From Parvibaculum sp. (lineage in GTDB: Bacteria; Pseudomonadota; Alphaproteobacteria; Parvibaculales; Parvibaculaceae), in contig NZ_JAHBYN010000001.1 of the NCBI RefSeq assembly GCF_019635935.1, positions 3,315,532-3,379,531 on the forward strand: a stretch of DNA of 64,000 nt. Direction: 5' to 3'. Positions 8,406 to 16,370 of this stretch are shown in pieces (positions within the stretch are counted from its first letter, which is position 1; each line of letters starts with the position of its first letter). Under the pieces are notes generated by a model. That model did not search any database. It was not told the origin of the DNA and saw only the letters and a list, made by a program, of their open reading frames with translations. Made by a program: the position numbers and the translations under genes.

Positions 8406-9761
8406 CTACCGCACCACGAGCCGCCGGAGCGCGGCCGGTGTGAATTCGTCGTCTTTCAGCGCATCGGCGTGATAGTCGGGCGCCGGCTCCTGTGCTTTCA
8501 ATTGCTGCACATGATAGCGCCCGGTGGCGAAGTCATAGGCGATCTCCGAGTCCATCGCGCAAAACGGCACCTCGTAATAGTTCTGCACATAGGCTTCCTG
8601 TGCCCGCGCCACGGCGCCGTCCGCGCCGTAGAGATCGGTCTGCACGATCATCCAGCTGTCTTCGTCGACATAAAGCGTGCGCCGGTGAAAGGCGTGCCGT
8701 GCGCCGGCCTTCAACCGCCCGTCGACCACCCAAACCCGATGCAGTTCGTAGCGCACGGCTTCGGGGTTCAGATGCCCGCTTTGCAGTATCTCCGAATAGT
8801 TGAAATCGCCGGAGCTGAGCTTGTACGTGTTGTAAGGCGTCAGGATTTCGCGCTTGCCTTCGAGCGTCCAGTCATAGAGGTCGAGCGCGCCGTTGTACAT
8901 GAACTGCATGTCGCTGAAGCGCAGATTGTCGGTCCCCGGAATGGGGCTGTCATAGGCGCTGCGGCTGGCTGCCACCACGCGCCGGTTCTGCGGGCTGTAA
9001 AGCCAGCCAAAGCGTTCCTGCACCTTCTGGTTGATCGTGTTGTGAAACAGGAATGCGCTGCCCGCCTGCTGCGCCGGTGCGGTGTTGATACGGATCCATT
9101 TCGACTCGACATTGTTGAGATCGGCGATGTCGCCAAGCGCCGGATCGGCATAGCCGTTGATGCGCCGGTCGGAACTCTGCACCACCGTATAGGCGCCGCC
9201 GCTGGTCGGTGCCGCCGCCGCCACCTGCATGGTGCTCTTGTAGCCGCGATAGCCAAGAATGTGATTCCAGATGACCTGCTTGGCTTCCGTCGGAACGGGG
9301 AAGGGCGAGGCGATGCGCGCGCCCTCCACGCCATTGCCGTCGGCGACCAGCCGCGCATTGGCGGCATTGTGCTTCATCGCGTCGTAGACCGTCTGCGGAT
9401 AGGCGCAAGCGCGCCGCGTCGGATAGACGTTGAGCTTGTAGGTCGCGTGTGTCCGCATCATCGCCTTCTGGCCCTCGGTCAGATTGGCGGCGTGCGCGTC
9501 CATGTTCGATGCGTCGACCGTGTAGATCGCGGCATCGCCCGCGAAAGGATCGACATGCTTTTGACCGGCCACGTAACCCGCCGGCGGAGTCGAGATGCCG
9601 CCCGTCCATTCGGGAATAGTGCCGGCCGCGTTGCCCGCGCGCTCGGCACCCATCGGCGTCAGGTCGGCGCCGAGCCGCGCCGGATCGGCCGTCGCGGCCC
9701 CCGCCAGCATCGCCGAAAATGTCAGTGTAAGGACGAGACGTGAAGCCACGTTTCTTTTCAT
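8406..9761 (-). CDS. DUF1329 family exported protein
   Basis: This 451-residue protein has a Sec-type signal (M-K-R-N-V-A-S-R-L-V-L-T-L-T-F-S-A-M-L-A-G-A-A-T-A) and a DUF1329 body, a periplasmic family with a LolA/LolB-like fold often encoded beside DUF1302 barrels and RND exporters. Landmarks are N-P-x-A-V-R-Y-E-L-H-R-V-W-V-V and D-E-D-S-W, both typical of the family. The start is supported by GGAGGAAGG just upstream. It converges with the hybrid kinase at a 6-bp gap and diverges from the kinase gene at 9955. Two further DUF1329 genes at 36921 and 41271 use Tat-type leaders instead and are only distantly similar to this one. Its role may be outer-membrane lipid or hydrophobic-substrate handling; this is inference. 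Confidence 0.85.
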   Translation of the reverse strand: MKRNVASRLVLTLTFSAMLAGAATADPARLGADLTPMGAERAGNAAGTIPEWTGGISTPPAGYVAGQKHVDPFAGDAAIYTVDASNMDAHAANLTEGQKAMMRTHATYKLNVYPTRRACAYPQTVYDAMKHNAANARLVADGNGVEGARIASPFPVPTEAKQVIWNHILGYRGYKSTMQVAAAAPTSGGAYTVVQSSDRRINGYADPALGDIADLNNVESKWIRINTAPAQQAGSAFLFHNTINQKVQERFGWLYSPQNRRVVAASRSAYDSPIPGTDNLRFSDMQFMYNGALDLYDWTLEGKREILTPYNTYKLSSGDFNYSEILQSGHLNPEAVRYELHRVWVVDGRLKAGARHAFHRRTLYVDEDSWMIVQTDLYGADGAVARAQEAYVQNYYEVPFCAMDSEIAYDFATGRYHVQQLKAQEPAPDYHADALKDDEFTPAALRRLVVR

Positions 9762-9954
9762 TTTCCTTCCTCCCTCTGTCCCGCCGTCGCTGTTCCTGCG
9801 GCGGGTTTTGTGCCGATTGCCTTCAATGACAATTGGTCAGTTAGGCCAAATCCTACCGGCCGCCCCGGTGCCCGGCAATCGGAACCGGGCGTAAAATGCG
9901 GAGCGCGGAGTGCGTCCGCTTGACCGTTCGTCCCGATCGCTGCTCACTAGGCAC

Positions 9955-11172
9955 ATGACAGACCGCGCCGCCACAGACACGCCTCCCGCACCGTCCGAAG
10001 CGGAAACGGATCGCACCGCGCTCGCTCATTTGCGCAAGGCCGAGCACCAGATCGTCTGGCTGCGCTGGATCGGCATTGTCGGATGGGCGCTGATTCTCTG
10101 GCGCGGCGATGCGATGGCCGATGCTGGCCGGGCCTGGGCCGTCTATGCCGGCGGCCTTGCCTATACGGCCTTTGCCCATTGGCGCGTCGCCGGCGATCGT
10201 CCGATCCTCTCGAGCGCCCGCATCACCACGGTCGGCGATCCGTTGCTGGTCACGCTGATGTGCATTTTCACCGGAGGTCTCTCCTCGGTCTTCTTTCCCT
10301 TCTATTATTTCACGCTGCTTGCGGCGGTCTTTCGCTTCGGCGTGCGTGAAACGCTGGGCCTGCTCGTGCTGACGGCTGCTTTGACGGTCCTGCTTTACGT
10401 TGCGGCACCCGGTCCGGCGCCCACCCCCGCCGATTTGTTGATTGTCCTCTTCTATCTGGGTTTCTCGGCGGCGCTGGGCATCATGCTGGCGCGCTGGGCG
10501 CAGGAAAACATCGACCTCGCGGAATCGAGGGCGCGTGCGCTCGGCATTGCCCGCGACCGTGCCAAGGGGCTCGCCCGCCGTCTGATCCAGGCCGAGGAGG
10601 AAGAGCGCCGCCGCGCCGCCGCCGATATTCACGACCGCATGAGCGGTCATCTGTTCGCGCTGCGCCAGGGCGCGGACCGCGTCCGCGATGGCGGCCTCAG
10701 CGCCGCCGTGGCCGCGCTGTCCTCCGACGTCCGTACCCTGATGAACGAAATGCACCCGACCGTGCTCGACGATCTCGGCTTTTCGGTCGCGGTCGAGGAA
10801 TATGTGGCCGCCCAGCGCGAACACGCACCCTTCTCGATTTCGCTCGACCTCGACCCCGCCTTGCGCAACTGGCATTGCCGTTCCGACGCCATGTTGTTCC
10901 GCATCCTGCAGGAGGCATTGCTGAACGTCCGCAAACATGCCGGCGCAAAAAACGTCTCGATCTCCTTCCGCCGCGACGGCCCCGGCGCCGCGCGCCTCGA
11001 AATCGCCGATGATGGCGCGGGCTTCGATCCGCAAAGCCCGGCCCCCGGTCATTTCGGCGTGCTGACGATGCGCGAGCGCGCCGGCGCGCTTGGCGGCTCA
11101 CTTGAAGTCCTGAGCCGGCCGGGGCAGGGTGCGCGCCTTGTCGTTTGCGTACCGGGAGGGGAAAAGACGTGA
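9955..11172 (+). CDS. NarL-family membrane sensor histidine kinase
   Basis: This 405-residue kinase has about five N-terminal transmembrane segments (residues 30-185), a coiled linker, and a HisKA_3 dimerisation domain with His226 in A-A-D-I-H-D-R-M. A HATPase_c domain follows (N-V-R-K-H-A-G-A, D-D-G-A-G-F, G-V-L-T-M-R-E-R). HisKA_3 kinases pair with LuxR/NarL response regulators, and such a gene follows with a 4-base GTGA overlap, so the two form an operon and almost certainly a pair. Start choice is uncertain: GTG 9910 has GGAG at good spacing and adds 15 residues, while ATG 9955 begins a more typical N-terminus. The stimulus is unknown. Confidence 0.87.
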   Translation: MTDRAATDTPPAPSEAETDRTALAHLRKAEHQIVWLRWIGIVGWALILWRGDAMADAGRAWAVYAGGLAYTAFAHWRVAGDRPILSSARITTVGDPLLVTLMCIFTGGLSSVFFPFYYFTLLAAVFRFGVRETLGLLVLTAALTVLLYVAAPGPAPTPADLLIVLFYLGFSAALGIMLARWAQENIDLAESRARALGIARDRAKGLARRLIQAEEEERRRAAADIHDRMSGHLFALRQGADRVRDGGLSAAVAALSSDVRTLMNEMHPTVLDDLGFSVAVEEYVAAQREHAPFSISLDLDPALRNWHCRSDAMLFRILQEALLNVRKHAGAKNVSISFRRDGPGAARLEIADDGAGFDPQSPAPGHFGVLTMRERAGALGGSLEVLSRPGQGARLVVCVPGGEKT

Positions 11173-11810
11173 GGAAGATTTCGGTCTATCTGATCGACGA
11201 CCATCATGTGCTGCGTCAGGCGGTGGTCGAAATGCTCGAGGCGGAAGGCGACATCGCGGTCGTGGGGCAGGCGGGCGATGCGCGCAGCGGCATCGACGCG
11301 GTTGCCGCCGCAAGGCCCGACATCGTCATTCTCGACCTCAAGATGCCCGGCATGAGCGGCCTCGCCGCCATCGGCGAAATCCTCCGCGCCGCGCCCAAGA
11401 CCGGCATCATCGTCTTCACCATGTACGACAACCCCGCCTATGTCTGGGAAACCACCAATGCGGGCGCCAGCGGCTACGTGCTGAAAAGCGCCTCCAAGGA
11501 CGACCTGCTCCGCGCCGTTCGCGCCGTACATGCCGGCGCCGGCTATCTGCAGGCCGAGGTCACCAAGCCGCTCCTGCGCCGTCTCGCCCAGGAGGCGCGC
11601 TCGGCCGGCCAGAAGGCCTCGCTCACCTCGCGCGAATTGCAGGTGCTGGAATGCCTGGCCGAAGGCCAGAGCAACAAGGTCATCGCCGCCAATCTCTCGA
11701 TCACCGAGGACACGGTGAAAGCCCACCTGAAAAGCCTCTACGACAAGCTCGGCGCCTCCGACCGCGCCCATGCGGTGGCGATTTCCCTGCGCCAGCAATT
11801 GATCGAATAG
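11169..11810 (+). CDS. LuxR/NarL-family response regulator
   Basis: This 213-residue regulator has a receiver domain with the acidic pair in L-I-D-D-H-H and the phosphorylated Asp56 in I-L-D-L-K-M-P-G, followed by a LuxR-type helix-turn-helix (L-T-S-R-E-L-Q-V-L-E-C, N-L-S-I-T-E-D-T-V-K-A-H-L). GTG 11169 overlaps the stop of the upstream kinase gene, and GGGAGGGG lies 8 bases before it; longer starts would run into the kinase reading frame. It should be phosphorylated by that kinase and bind DNA as a dimer. Targets are unknown, but the next gene starts 123 bases downstream and a CGTGTAGT-type element lies in that gap. Confidence 0.9.
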   Translation: MRKISVYLIDDHHVLRQAVVEMLEAEGDIAVVGQAGDARSGIDAVAAARPDIVILDLKMPGMSGLAAIGEILRAAPKTGIIVFTMYDNPAYVWETTNAGASGYVLKSASKDDLLRAVRAVHAGAGYLQAEVTKPLLRRLAQEARSAGQKASLTSRELQVLECLAEGQSNKVIAANLSITEDTVKAHLKSLYDKLGASDRAHAVAISLRQQLIE

Positions 11811-11859
11811 CCCCCGCGCCCGCAGCCTTCACCCGATCGCGCAAGGCCGCCCCCTCATC

Positions 11860-11871
11860 CGTGTAGTACCG
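11860..11871 (+). promoter_or_regulatory. CGTGTAGT element A upstream of amidohydrolase
   Basis: CGTGTAGTACCG lies 62 bases before the amidohydrolase start and follows a C-rich stretch. Related elements occur at 31591 and 34066. It may be an activator site or part of a promoter; function is inferred from recurrence only. Confidence 0.3.
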
Positions 11872-11932
11872 CGCGCCCGCGCCGGGGCCGACCCTGTCCG
11901 GAATCGAAAAAAGGGTAGAGGGAGACAGGCCC

Positions 11933-13426
11933 ATGTGGCTCACCGACAAGCAAAGAAAACGCGTCGCGCCGGCGGACAGGAACACCACGGGCATCCCGCT
12001 GCCGACCCGCATTGTCTCCAACGGCGAATACATGCCGATGCCGCAAACGCCGGATCAGGCGCGCGTCGAAAGCGCGATCCTCGCCGCCGCCGACGAACAG
12101 GGCGCGAGGCTCGGCCTGTCGCGCCGCTCTTTCCTGCGGTCCGGCGCGGGCCTTGCCGCCTCCTTCATGGCCATGAACCGCGTCTTCGGCGGCGATGTCT
12201 TCTCGGTCGCCCATGCCGAAACGGTCGATCTTGCCGCCGCCGCCGAAAGGTCGGCGCATTTCGCAAACCAGATGATCTTCGACGTGCAGCTCCATTTCAT
12301 CCGCGACGACTATGCATGGGACGGCATCCTCCACCTCGGCGAATACGCCAAACAGTGGAACGCCGACATGGGCGACATCACCTTCGACACCTTCAAGTTC
12401 GACAATTTCGTCAAGGAAGTCTGGTTCGACAGCGACACCAAGATCGGCCTCATCAGCGCCGCGCCGGCCGATCACGGGCCGAATGTGATCATGAACAATG
12501 ACGGCCTCGCTTCCGCGCGCAGCTTCGTCAACAAGGCGTCGGGCTCGCGCCGCCTGCTTTCCCACGCCGTCATCGCGCCCGGCCAGCCCGGCTGGCTCGA
12601 AGAAATCGACCGCGCCATCGAGGAATTGAAACCCGACAGCTGGAAGGGCTACACGTTGGGCGATCCCTTCGACAATTCGCAATATCCCTGGCGTCTCGAC
12701 GACGAGAAGCTGATGTATCCGGCCTATGAGCGCATGGTGAAGGCCGGCATCCGCAATGTCTGCATCCACAAGGGCCTGCTGCCCGAAGACTACGAAAACG
12801 TCATCACCCATTGGCGTCACGCCATGGTCGATGATGTCGGCAAGGCGGCGAAGGACTGGCCGGACCTCAATTTCATCATCTACCATTCGGGCTTCCGTCC
12901 GCTGATGACCTCGCCCGACCCGCTGCTGGCGCAGTTCGACAAGACCGGCCGCATCGACTGGGTGAGCGATCTCGCCGACATCCCGGCCGAATATGGCGTC
13001 TCCAACGTCTATGCCGAACTCGGCACCACTTTCGGCAGTTGCGCGGTCACGCATCCGCGTCTCGCCGCCGCGCTGCTCGGTGTGCTGGTCAAGGGCATGG
13101 GCGACGATCATGTCGTCTGGGGCACCGACAGCGTCTGGTACGGCTCGCCGCAATGGCAGATCGAGGCGATGCGCCGCATCGAAATACCCGAAGACATGCG
13201 CAAGGCGCATGGCTTCGCGGCCCTCGGCGCGGGCGATGGCGACGTGAAGAACCGCATCTTCTCGCAAACCTCGCTCGGTCTCTACGGCATGGAAGATGCC
13301 GCCGCGCCGGATGCCGCCTGGCGCACCGACGCGCTCGCCGCCATCAAGGCAAAATATGTCGCCGACGGCCGCGAACCGTCGAACGAGTTCCACGGCTTCA
13401 TCCGCCGCGCCGGGGGAGATACCTGA
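11933..13426 (+). CDS. Amidohydrolase family protein with internal Tat-like motif
   Basis: This 497-residue protein belongs to the metal-dependent amidohydrolase-2 family, related to decarboxylating hydrolases such as aminocarboxymuconate-semialdehyde decarboxylase. It has a D-V-Q-L-H-F segment where the family's H-x-H metal ligands lie (here one His is replaced), an I-I-Y-H-S-G-F strand, and the late catalytic aspartate in W-G-T-D-S-V-W-Y. Residues 1-62 precede a twin-arginine motif S-R-R-S-F-L-R followed by a hydrophobic stretch. This is an unusually internal signal, but I recall the same layout in homologues. The start has AGGGAGACAGG upstream. The stop overlaps the SDR start by one base (TGATG), so the two form an operon. 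The substrate is unknown. Confidence 0.75.
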   Translation: MWLTDKQRKRVAPADRNTTGIPLPTRIVSNGEYMPMPQTPDQARVESAILAAADEQGARLGLSRRSFLRSGAGLAASFMAMNRVFGGDVFSVAHAETVDLAAAAERSAHFANQMIFDVQLHFIRDDYAWDGILHLGEYAKQWNADMGDITFDTFKFDNFVKEVWFDSDTKIGLISAAPADHGPNVIMNNDGLASARSFVNKASGSRRLLSHAVIAPGQPGWLEEIDRAIEELKPDSWKGYTLGDPFDNSQYPWRLDDEKLMYPAYERMVKAGIRNVCIHKGLLPEDYENVITHWRHAMVDDVGKAAKDWPDLNFIIYHSGFRPLMTSPDPLLAQFDKTGRIDWVSDLADIPAEYGVSNVYAELGTTFGSCAVTHPRLAAALLGVLVKGMGDDHVVWGTDSVWYGSPQWQIEAMRRIEIPEDMRKAHGFAALGAGDGDVKNRIFSQTSLGLYGMEDAAAPDAAWRTDALAAIKAKYVADGREPSNEFHGFIRRAGGDT

Positions 13427-14187
13427 TGCCGGGCGTTTTCGACGGCAAGGTCGTGCTGGTCACGGGCGCAGCCGCCGGCATCGGCCGCGCCATCGCCGAA
13501 GCGGCGGCGCGCGAAGGCGCATCGCTGGCGCTCGGCGATGTGGCGAAGGAGGGCGAGGCCGTCGCCGCCGCCCTGCGCAAGGCGGGCGCGAAAGCGATCT
13601 TCCGCCTCACCGATGTCCGCAAACAGGCCGACATCGACGCGCTGGTCGCGGCCGCGCAGAGCGAGCTCGGCGCATCGCCGCACATCGCTTTCGCCAATGC
13701 GGGCATCGAAGGAAAAATGGGCGCGCCCTGGGAAACGAAGGAAGACGATTTCACCCGCGTCCTCGACATCAACCTCGCCGGCGCCTGGCGCACCATGTCG
13801 GCCGTTCTCCCGGCCATGATCGAGCGTGGCGAGGGCGCAATCGTCGCCACCGCCTCCGTCGCCGGTCTTGTCGGCGCGGGCGGTCTTGCCGCCTATGTCG
13901 CCAGCAAGCACGGTATTGTCGGTCTGGTGAAATCGGTCGCCATCGACGTGGCGAAATCCGGCATCCGCGTCAACGCGCTTTGCCCCGGCATGATCGAAAC
14001 CGCGATGGTCGATCGTCTGGCGACCGACGTGCCGGGCTTCCGCGAAGCCTTGCTGGCGTTGAAGCCGATGGGCCGCCTCGGCGTTCCGTCCGAAGCGGCG
14101 GAAGCGGCGATCTGGCTCGCATCCCCCGCCGCCAGCTTCATCACCGGCCACGCGCTGGCCGTCGACGGCGGCTACGCGGCGCAGTAG
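13426..14187 (+). CDS. Short-chain dehydrogenase/reductase
   Basis: This 253-residue classical SDR binds NAD(P) through T-G-A-A-A-G-I-G near residue 13. It has N-A-G near residue 87, a catalytic serine in the A-T-A-S-V-A segment, and the Y-V-A-S-K active-site pair. The end, G-H-A-L-A-V-D-G-G, is typical of the FabG-like group. It oxidises an alcohol or reduces a ketone; the substrate is unknown. Its start overlaps the amidohydrolase stop by one base, so it is likely co-translated, and it may act on the same compound. It converges on the N-carbamoylputrescine amidase gene with a 5-base gap and no visible terminator. Confidence 0.87.
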   Translation: MPGVFDGKVVLVTGAAAGIGRAIAEAAAREGASLALGDVAKEGEAVAAALRKAGAKAIFRLTDVRKQADIDALVAAAQSELGASPHIAFANAGIEGKMGAPWETKEDDFTRVLDINLAGAWRTMSAVLPAMIERGEGAIVATASVAGLVGAGGLAAYVASKHGIVGLVKSVAIDVAKSGIRVNALCPGMIETAMVDRLATDVPGFREALLALKPMGRLGVPSEAAEAAIWLASPAASFITGHALAVDGGYAAQ

Positions 14188-14192
14188 GGAGC

Positions 14193-15062
14193 CTACCGCC
14201 TTCCGCCATCCAGCGTCAGAATATCCGTATAAAGATCGGTCCGCCGGTCGCGGAACACGCCCCAATTGAGGCGTTGCCGCCGGTTCTTTTCGATATCGAA
14301 AGTCGAGGTGAGAACCGCCTCCTCCCTTTCGTCGGCTTCGGCGACTTTTGCGCCCGTCGCATCGGTGATGAAGGACGAGCCGTAAAAGGTAATGGCGCAG
14401 CTCTTTCCCTCTTCGCGGCCGACGCGGTTCGACGCGACCACCGGCACCAGATTGGCCGCGGAATGTCCCTGCATCGTGCGTTGCCAGTGATCGCGCGAAT
14501 GGATCGTCTCGTCATGCGGCTCCGAGCCGATGGCGGTTGGATAGAGGATCACGTCGGCGCCCTTCACGGCCAGGATGCGCGCGGCTTCGGGAAACCATTG
14601 GTCCCAGCAGATCGCGGCGCCCACGCGGCCGACATGCGTGTTCCAGACATGAAATCCGGTATCGCCCGGACTGAAATAATATTTCTCGCGATAGCCCGGC
14701 CCGTCGGGAATATGCGATTTGCGGTAGACGCCCAGAATTTCGCCGCTATCGATCATCACCAGCGAATTATACTGGGCGTTGTTGGCGCGCTCATAGATCG
14801 ACACCGGAATAACCACCTTGTACGCGGCCGCAAGCGCACGGAAATGATGCACCGCCGGATTGTCGGCGATCGGCGTCGCAAGGTGCATCAGGTCCGGTTC
14901 GGTGTCCTTGCAGAAATAAGGCGTCTCGAAAAGCTCCTGCAGCAGAATCACCTGCGCGCCTTTTTCGGCGGCCGCGCGAACCAGCTTCTCGGCCCGCGCG
15001 ATATTTTCGTCGCGGTCGGTGCCGCAGGCCATTTGCGTGGCGGCGACGGTCAGCTCGGTCAT
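14193..15062 (-). CDS. aguB: N-carbamoylputrescine amidase
   Basis: This 289-residue nitrilase-superfamily enzyme hydrolyses N-carbamoylputrescine to putrescine, ammonia and CO2, the last step of the agmatine deiminase route. The catalytic triad is Glu43 (L-Q-E-L-F-E-T-P-Y-F), Lys115 (Y-R-K-S-H-I-P-D-G-P-G-Y) and Cys152 (A-I-C-W-D-Q-W-F-P-E-A-A-R). The W-D-Q-W-F-P-E context and family length are diagnostic of AguB rather than other amidases. It diverges from the carbamoyltransferase gene, and the 231-bp gap carries three AATTGAAG boxes. The same substrate can be used by the divergent carbamoyltransferase, so the locus seems to hold two ways to dispose of N-carbamoylputrescine. No agmatine deiminase is in the window. 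Confidence 0.92.
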   Translation of the reverse strand: MTELTVAATQMACGTDRDENIARAEKLVRAAAEKGAQVILLQELFETPYFCKDTEPDLMHLATPIADNPAVHHFRALAAAYKVVIPVSIYERANNAQYNSLVMIDSGEILGVYRKSHIPDGPGYREKYYFSPGDTGFHVWNTHVGRVGAAICWDQWFPEAARILAVKGADVILYPTAIGSEPHDETIHSRDHWQRTMQGHSAANLVPVVASNRVGREEGKSCAITFYGSSFITDATGAKVAEADEREEAVLTSTFDIEKNRRQRLNWGVFRDRRTDLYTDILTLDGGRR

Positions 15063-15138
15063 GCGGAAACTCCGGCATTTGTGTCGTTACGATGAATGGC
15101 GCGCCTTCGGAACGGGCAGGTCTGCGCCGCAATGGCGC

Positions 15139-15222
15139 AATTGAAGAAAATTCGCTCGTTTCGCTTCAATTTGTCACTGCCATTGCCCTTGAACCGGCCC
15201 GTCCGGAGGCATTTAATTGAAG
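15139..15222. promoter_or_regulatory. Three AATTGAAG boxes in aguB/carbamoyltransferase divergent region
   Basis: AATTGAAG occurs at 15139-15146 and 15215-15222, and in inverse orientation at 15164-15171. The first two copies form an 8-bp inverted repeat with a 17-base spacer. The region separates divergent polyamine genes, so these are candidate operators for a shared regulator. No regulator gene is adjacent. Confidence 0.4.
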
Positions 15223-15293
15223 CTGACGAACCCGATCCGGGCTTGCGCCGATATTCCCGCCGAAAGACGAGCAGGTAAAGGGGGCCACAGCCG

Positions 15294-16304
15294 ATGTTGC
15301 GTCATTTCATTCATGTTCTCGATTTTTCGAAGGACGAATTGCTTCGGATCATGGAGTTGACGGCCATGCTGAAGCGGGCCGACAAGGACGGCGCTTGTCC
15401 CCGGCTCCTTTCCGGCGCCTCGCTCGGCATGATTTTCGAGGAACCCTCCACCCGCACCCGCGTCTCCTTCGAGGTCGCGATGACCAAGCTGGGCGGTCAC
15501 GCGCTTTATCTCCGTCCCGGCGAGATCCATCTCGGCGCCCGCGAGTCGATCGCCGATACGGCCCGCGTCGTCTCGCGCATGGTCGACGTCATCGAGGCGC
15601 GCACGCTGAAGCATCAGACGGTTCTCGATCTTGCGAAATACGCGACCGTGCCGGTCATCAACGGCCTCACCGATTTCAACCACCCGACACAGGTGCTCTG
15701 CGACGTCTTCTCGATGACGGAGCATGCCCCGAAGGGAAAGAAGCTCGAGGACCTCAAACTGGTCTTTGTTGGCGACGCCACCAATGTCTGCGTCTCGCTG
15801 ATGTTCATCTGCGCCCGCATGGGCATGTCGTTCACCCAGGCCGCGCCCGAAAAATACCAGGTATCGCAGGCGCATCGCGATCTCGTGCGCGAGGCGGCGG
15901 CGGAATCGGGTGCTTCGATCTCCTTCTCCGACGATCCCGCCGCCGCCGTCGCCGATGCCGATTTCATCTATACCGATCTCTGGTGGTGGATCGGCCAGGA
16001 GAGCGAAATTCCCGACCGGCAAGCGGCCTTCATGCCGAAATTCCAGGTCAATGCGGGTCTGATGGCGAAAGCGCCGCCCACCGCGCGCTTCATGCACTGC
16101 CTGCCGGCCTCGCGCGGCGTCGAAGCGACCGACGAGGTCATGGACGGCCCGCAATCCATCATTCTCGACCAGTCCGAAAACCGGCTGCACACCGAAAAGG
16201 CGCTGCTGGTGTGGTTCGTCTATCCGCGCCTGAAAAAACCCTCCGACGCCCTGCTGGCGCGTCACCGGGGTATTGCCGAGGATTTCTTGTCCGATTTCAT
16301 GTGA
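15294..16304 (+). CDS. Carbamoyltransferase, probably putrescine-specific
   Basis: This 336-residue aspartate/ornithine carbamoyltransferase-family protein has the carbamoyl-phosphate site S-T-R-T-R (52-56), H-P-T-Q (130-133) and H-C-L-P-A (268-272). Ornithine carbamoyltransferases carry D-x-x-x-S-M-G for ornithine binding; here residues 227-238 read T-D-L-W-W-W-I-G-Q-E-S-E, without SMG, as in putrescine carbamoyltransferases. A C-terminal extension with a final helix is also like those enzymes. The gene is followed by a polyamine/amino-acid permease and carbamate kinase, the layout of agmatine catabolism. It would convert N-carbamoylputrescine and phosphate to putrescine and carbamoyl phosphate. 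Ornithine carbamoyltransferase (ArgF) remains the alternative and would be the usual automated label. AAAGGGGG precedes the ATG. Confidence 0.75.
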   Translation: MLRHFIHVLDFSKDELLRIMELTAMLKRADKDGACPRLLSGASLGMIFEEPSTRTRVSFEVAMTKLGGHALYLRPGEIHLGARESIADTARVVSRMVDVIEARTLKHQTVLDLAKYATVPVINGLTDFNHPTQVLCDVFSMTEHAPKGKKLEDLKLVFVGDATNVCVSLMFICARMGMSFTQAAPEKYQVSQAHRDLVREAAAESGASISFSDDPAAAVADADFIYTDLWWWIGQESEIPDRQAAFMPKFQVNAGLMAKAPPTARFMHCLPASRGVEATDEVMDGPQSIILDQSENRLHTEKALLVWFVYPRLKKPSDALLARHRGIAEDFLSDFM

Positions 16305-16370
16305 CCTTGCGTGAAGGCGCGGCGCGTCTCTTGCCGTGAGTAACTGGCTTTACTCGAACGGGAGAAACAA

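Noticed and set aside
15294..16304. Simple ornithine carbamoyltransferase (argF) label
   Set aside because: The SMG ornithine-binding motif is absent and the neighbours are permease, carbamate kinase and AguB; putrescine specificity fits better, though not proven.
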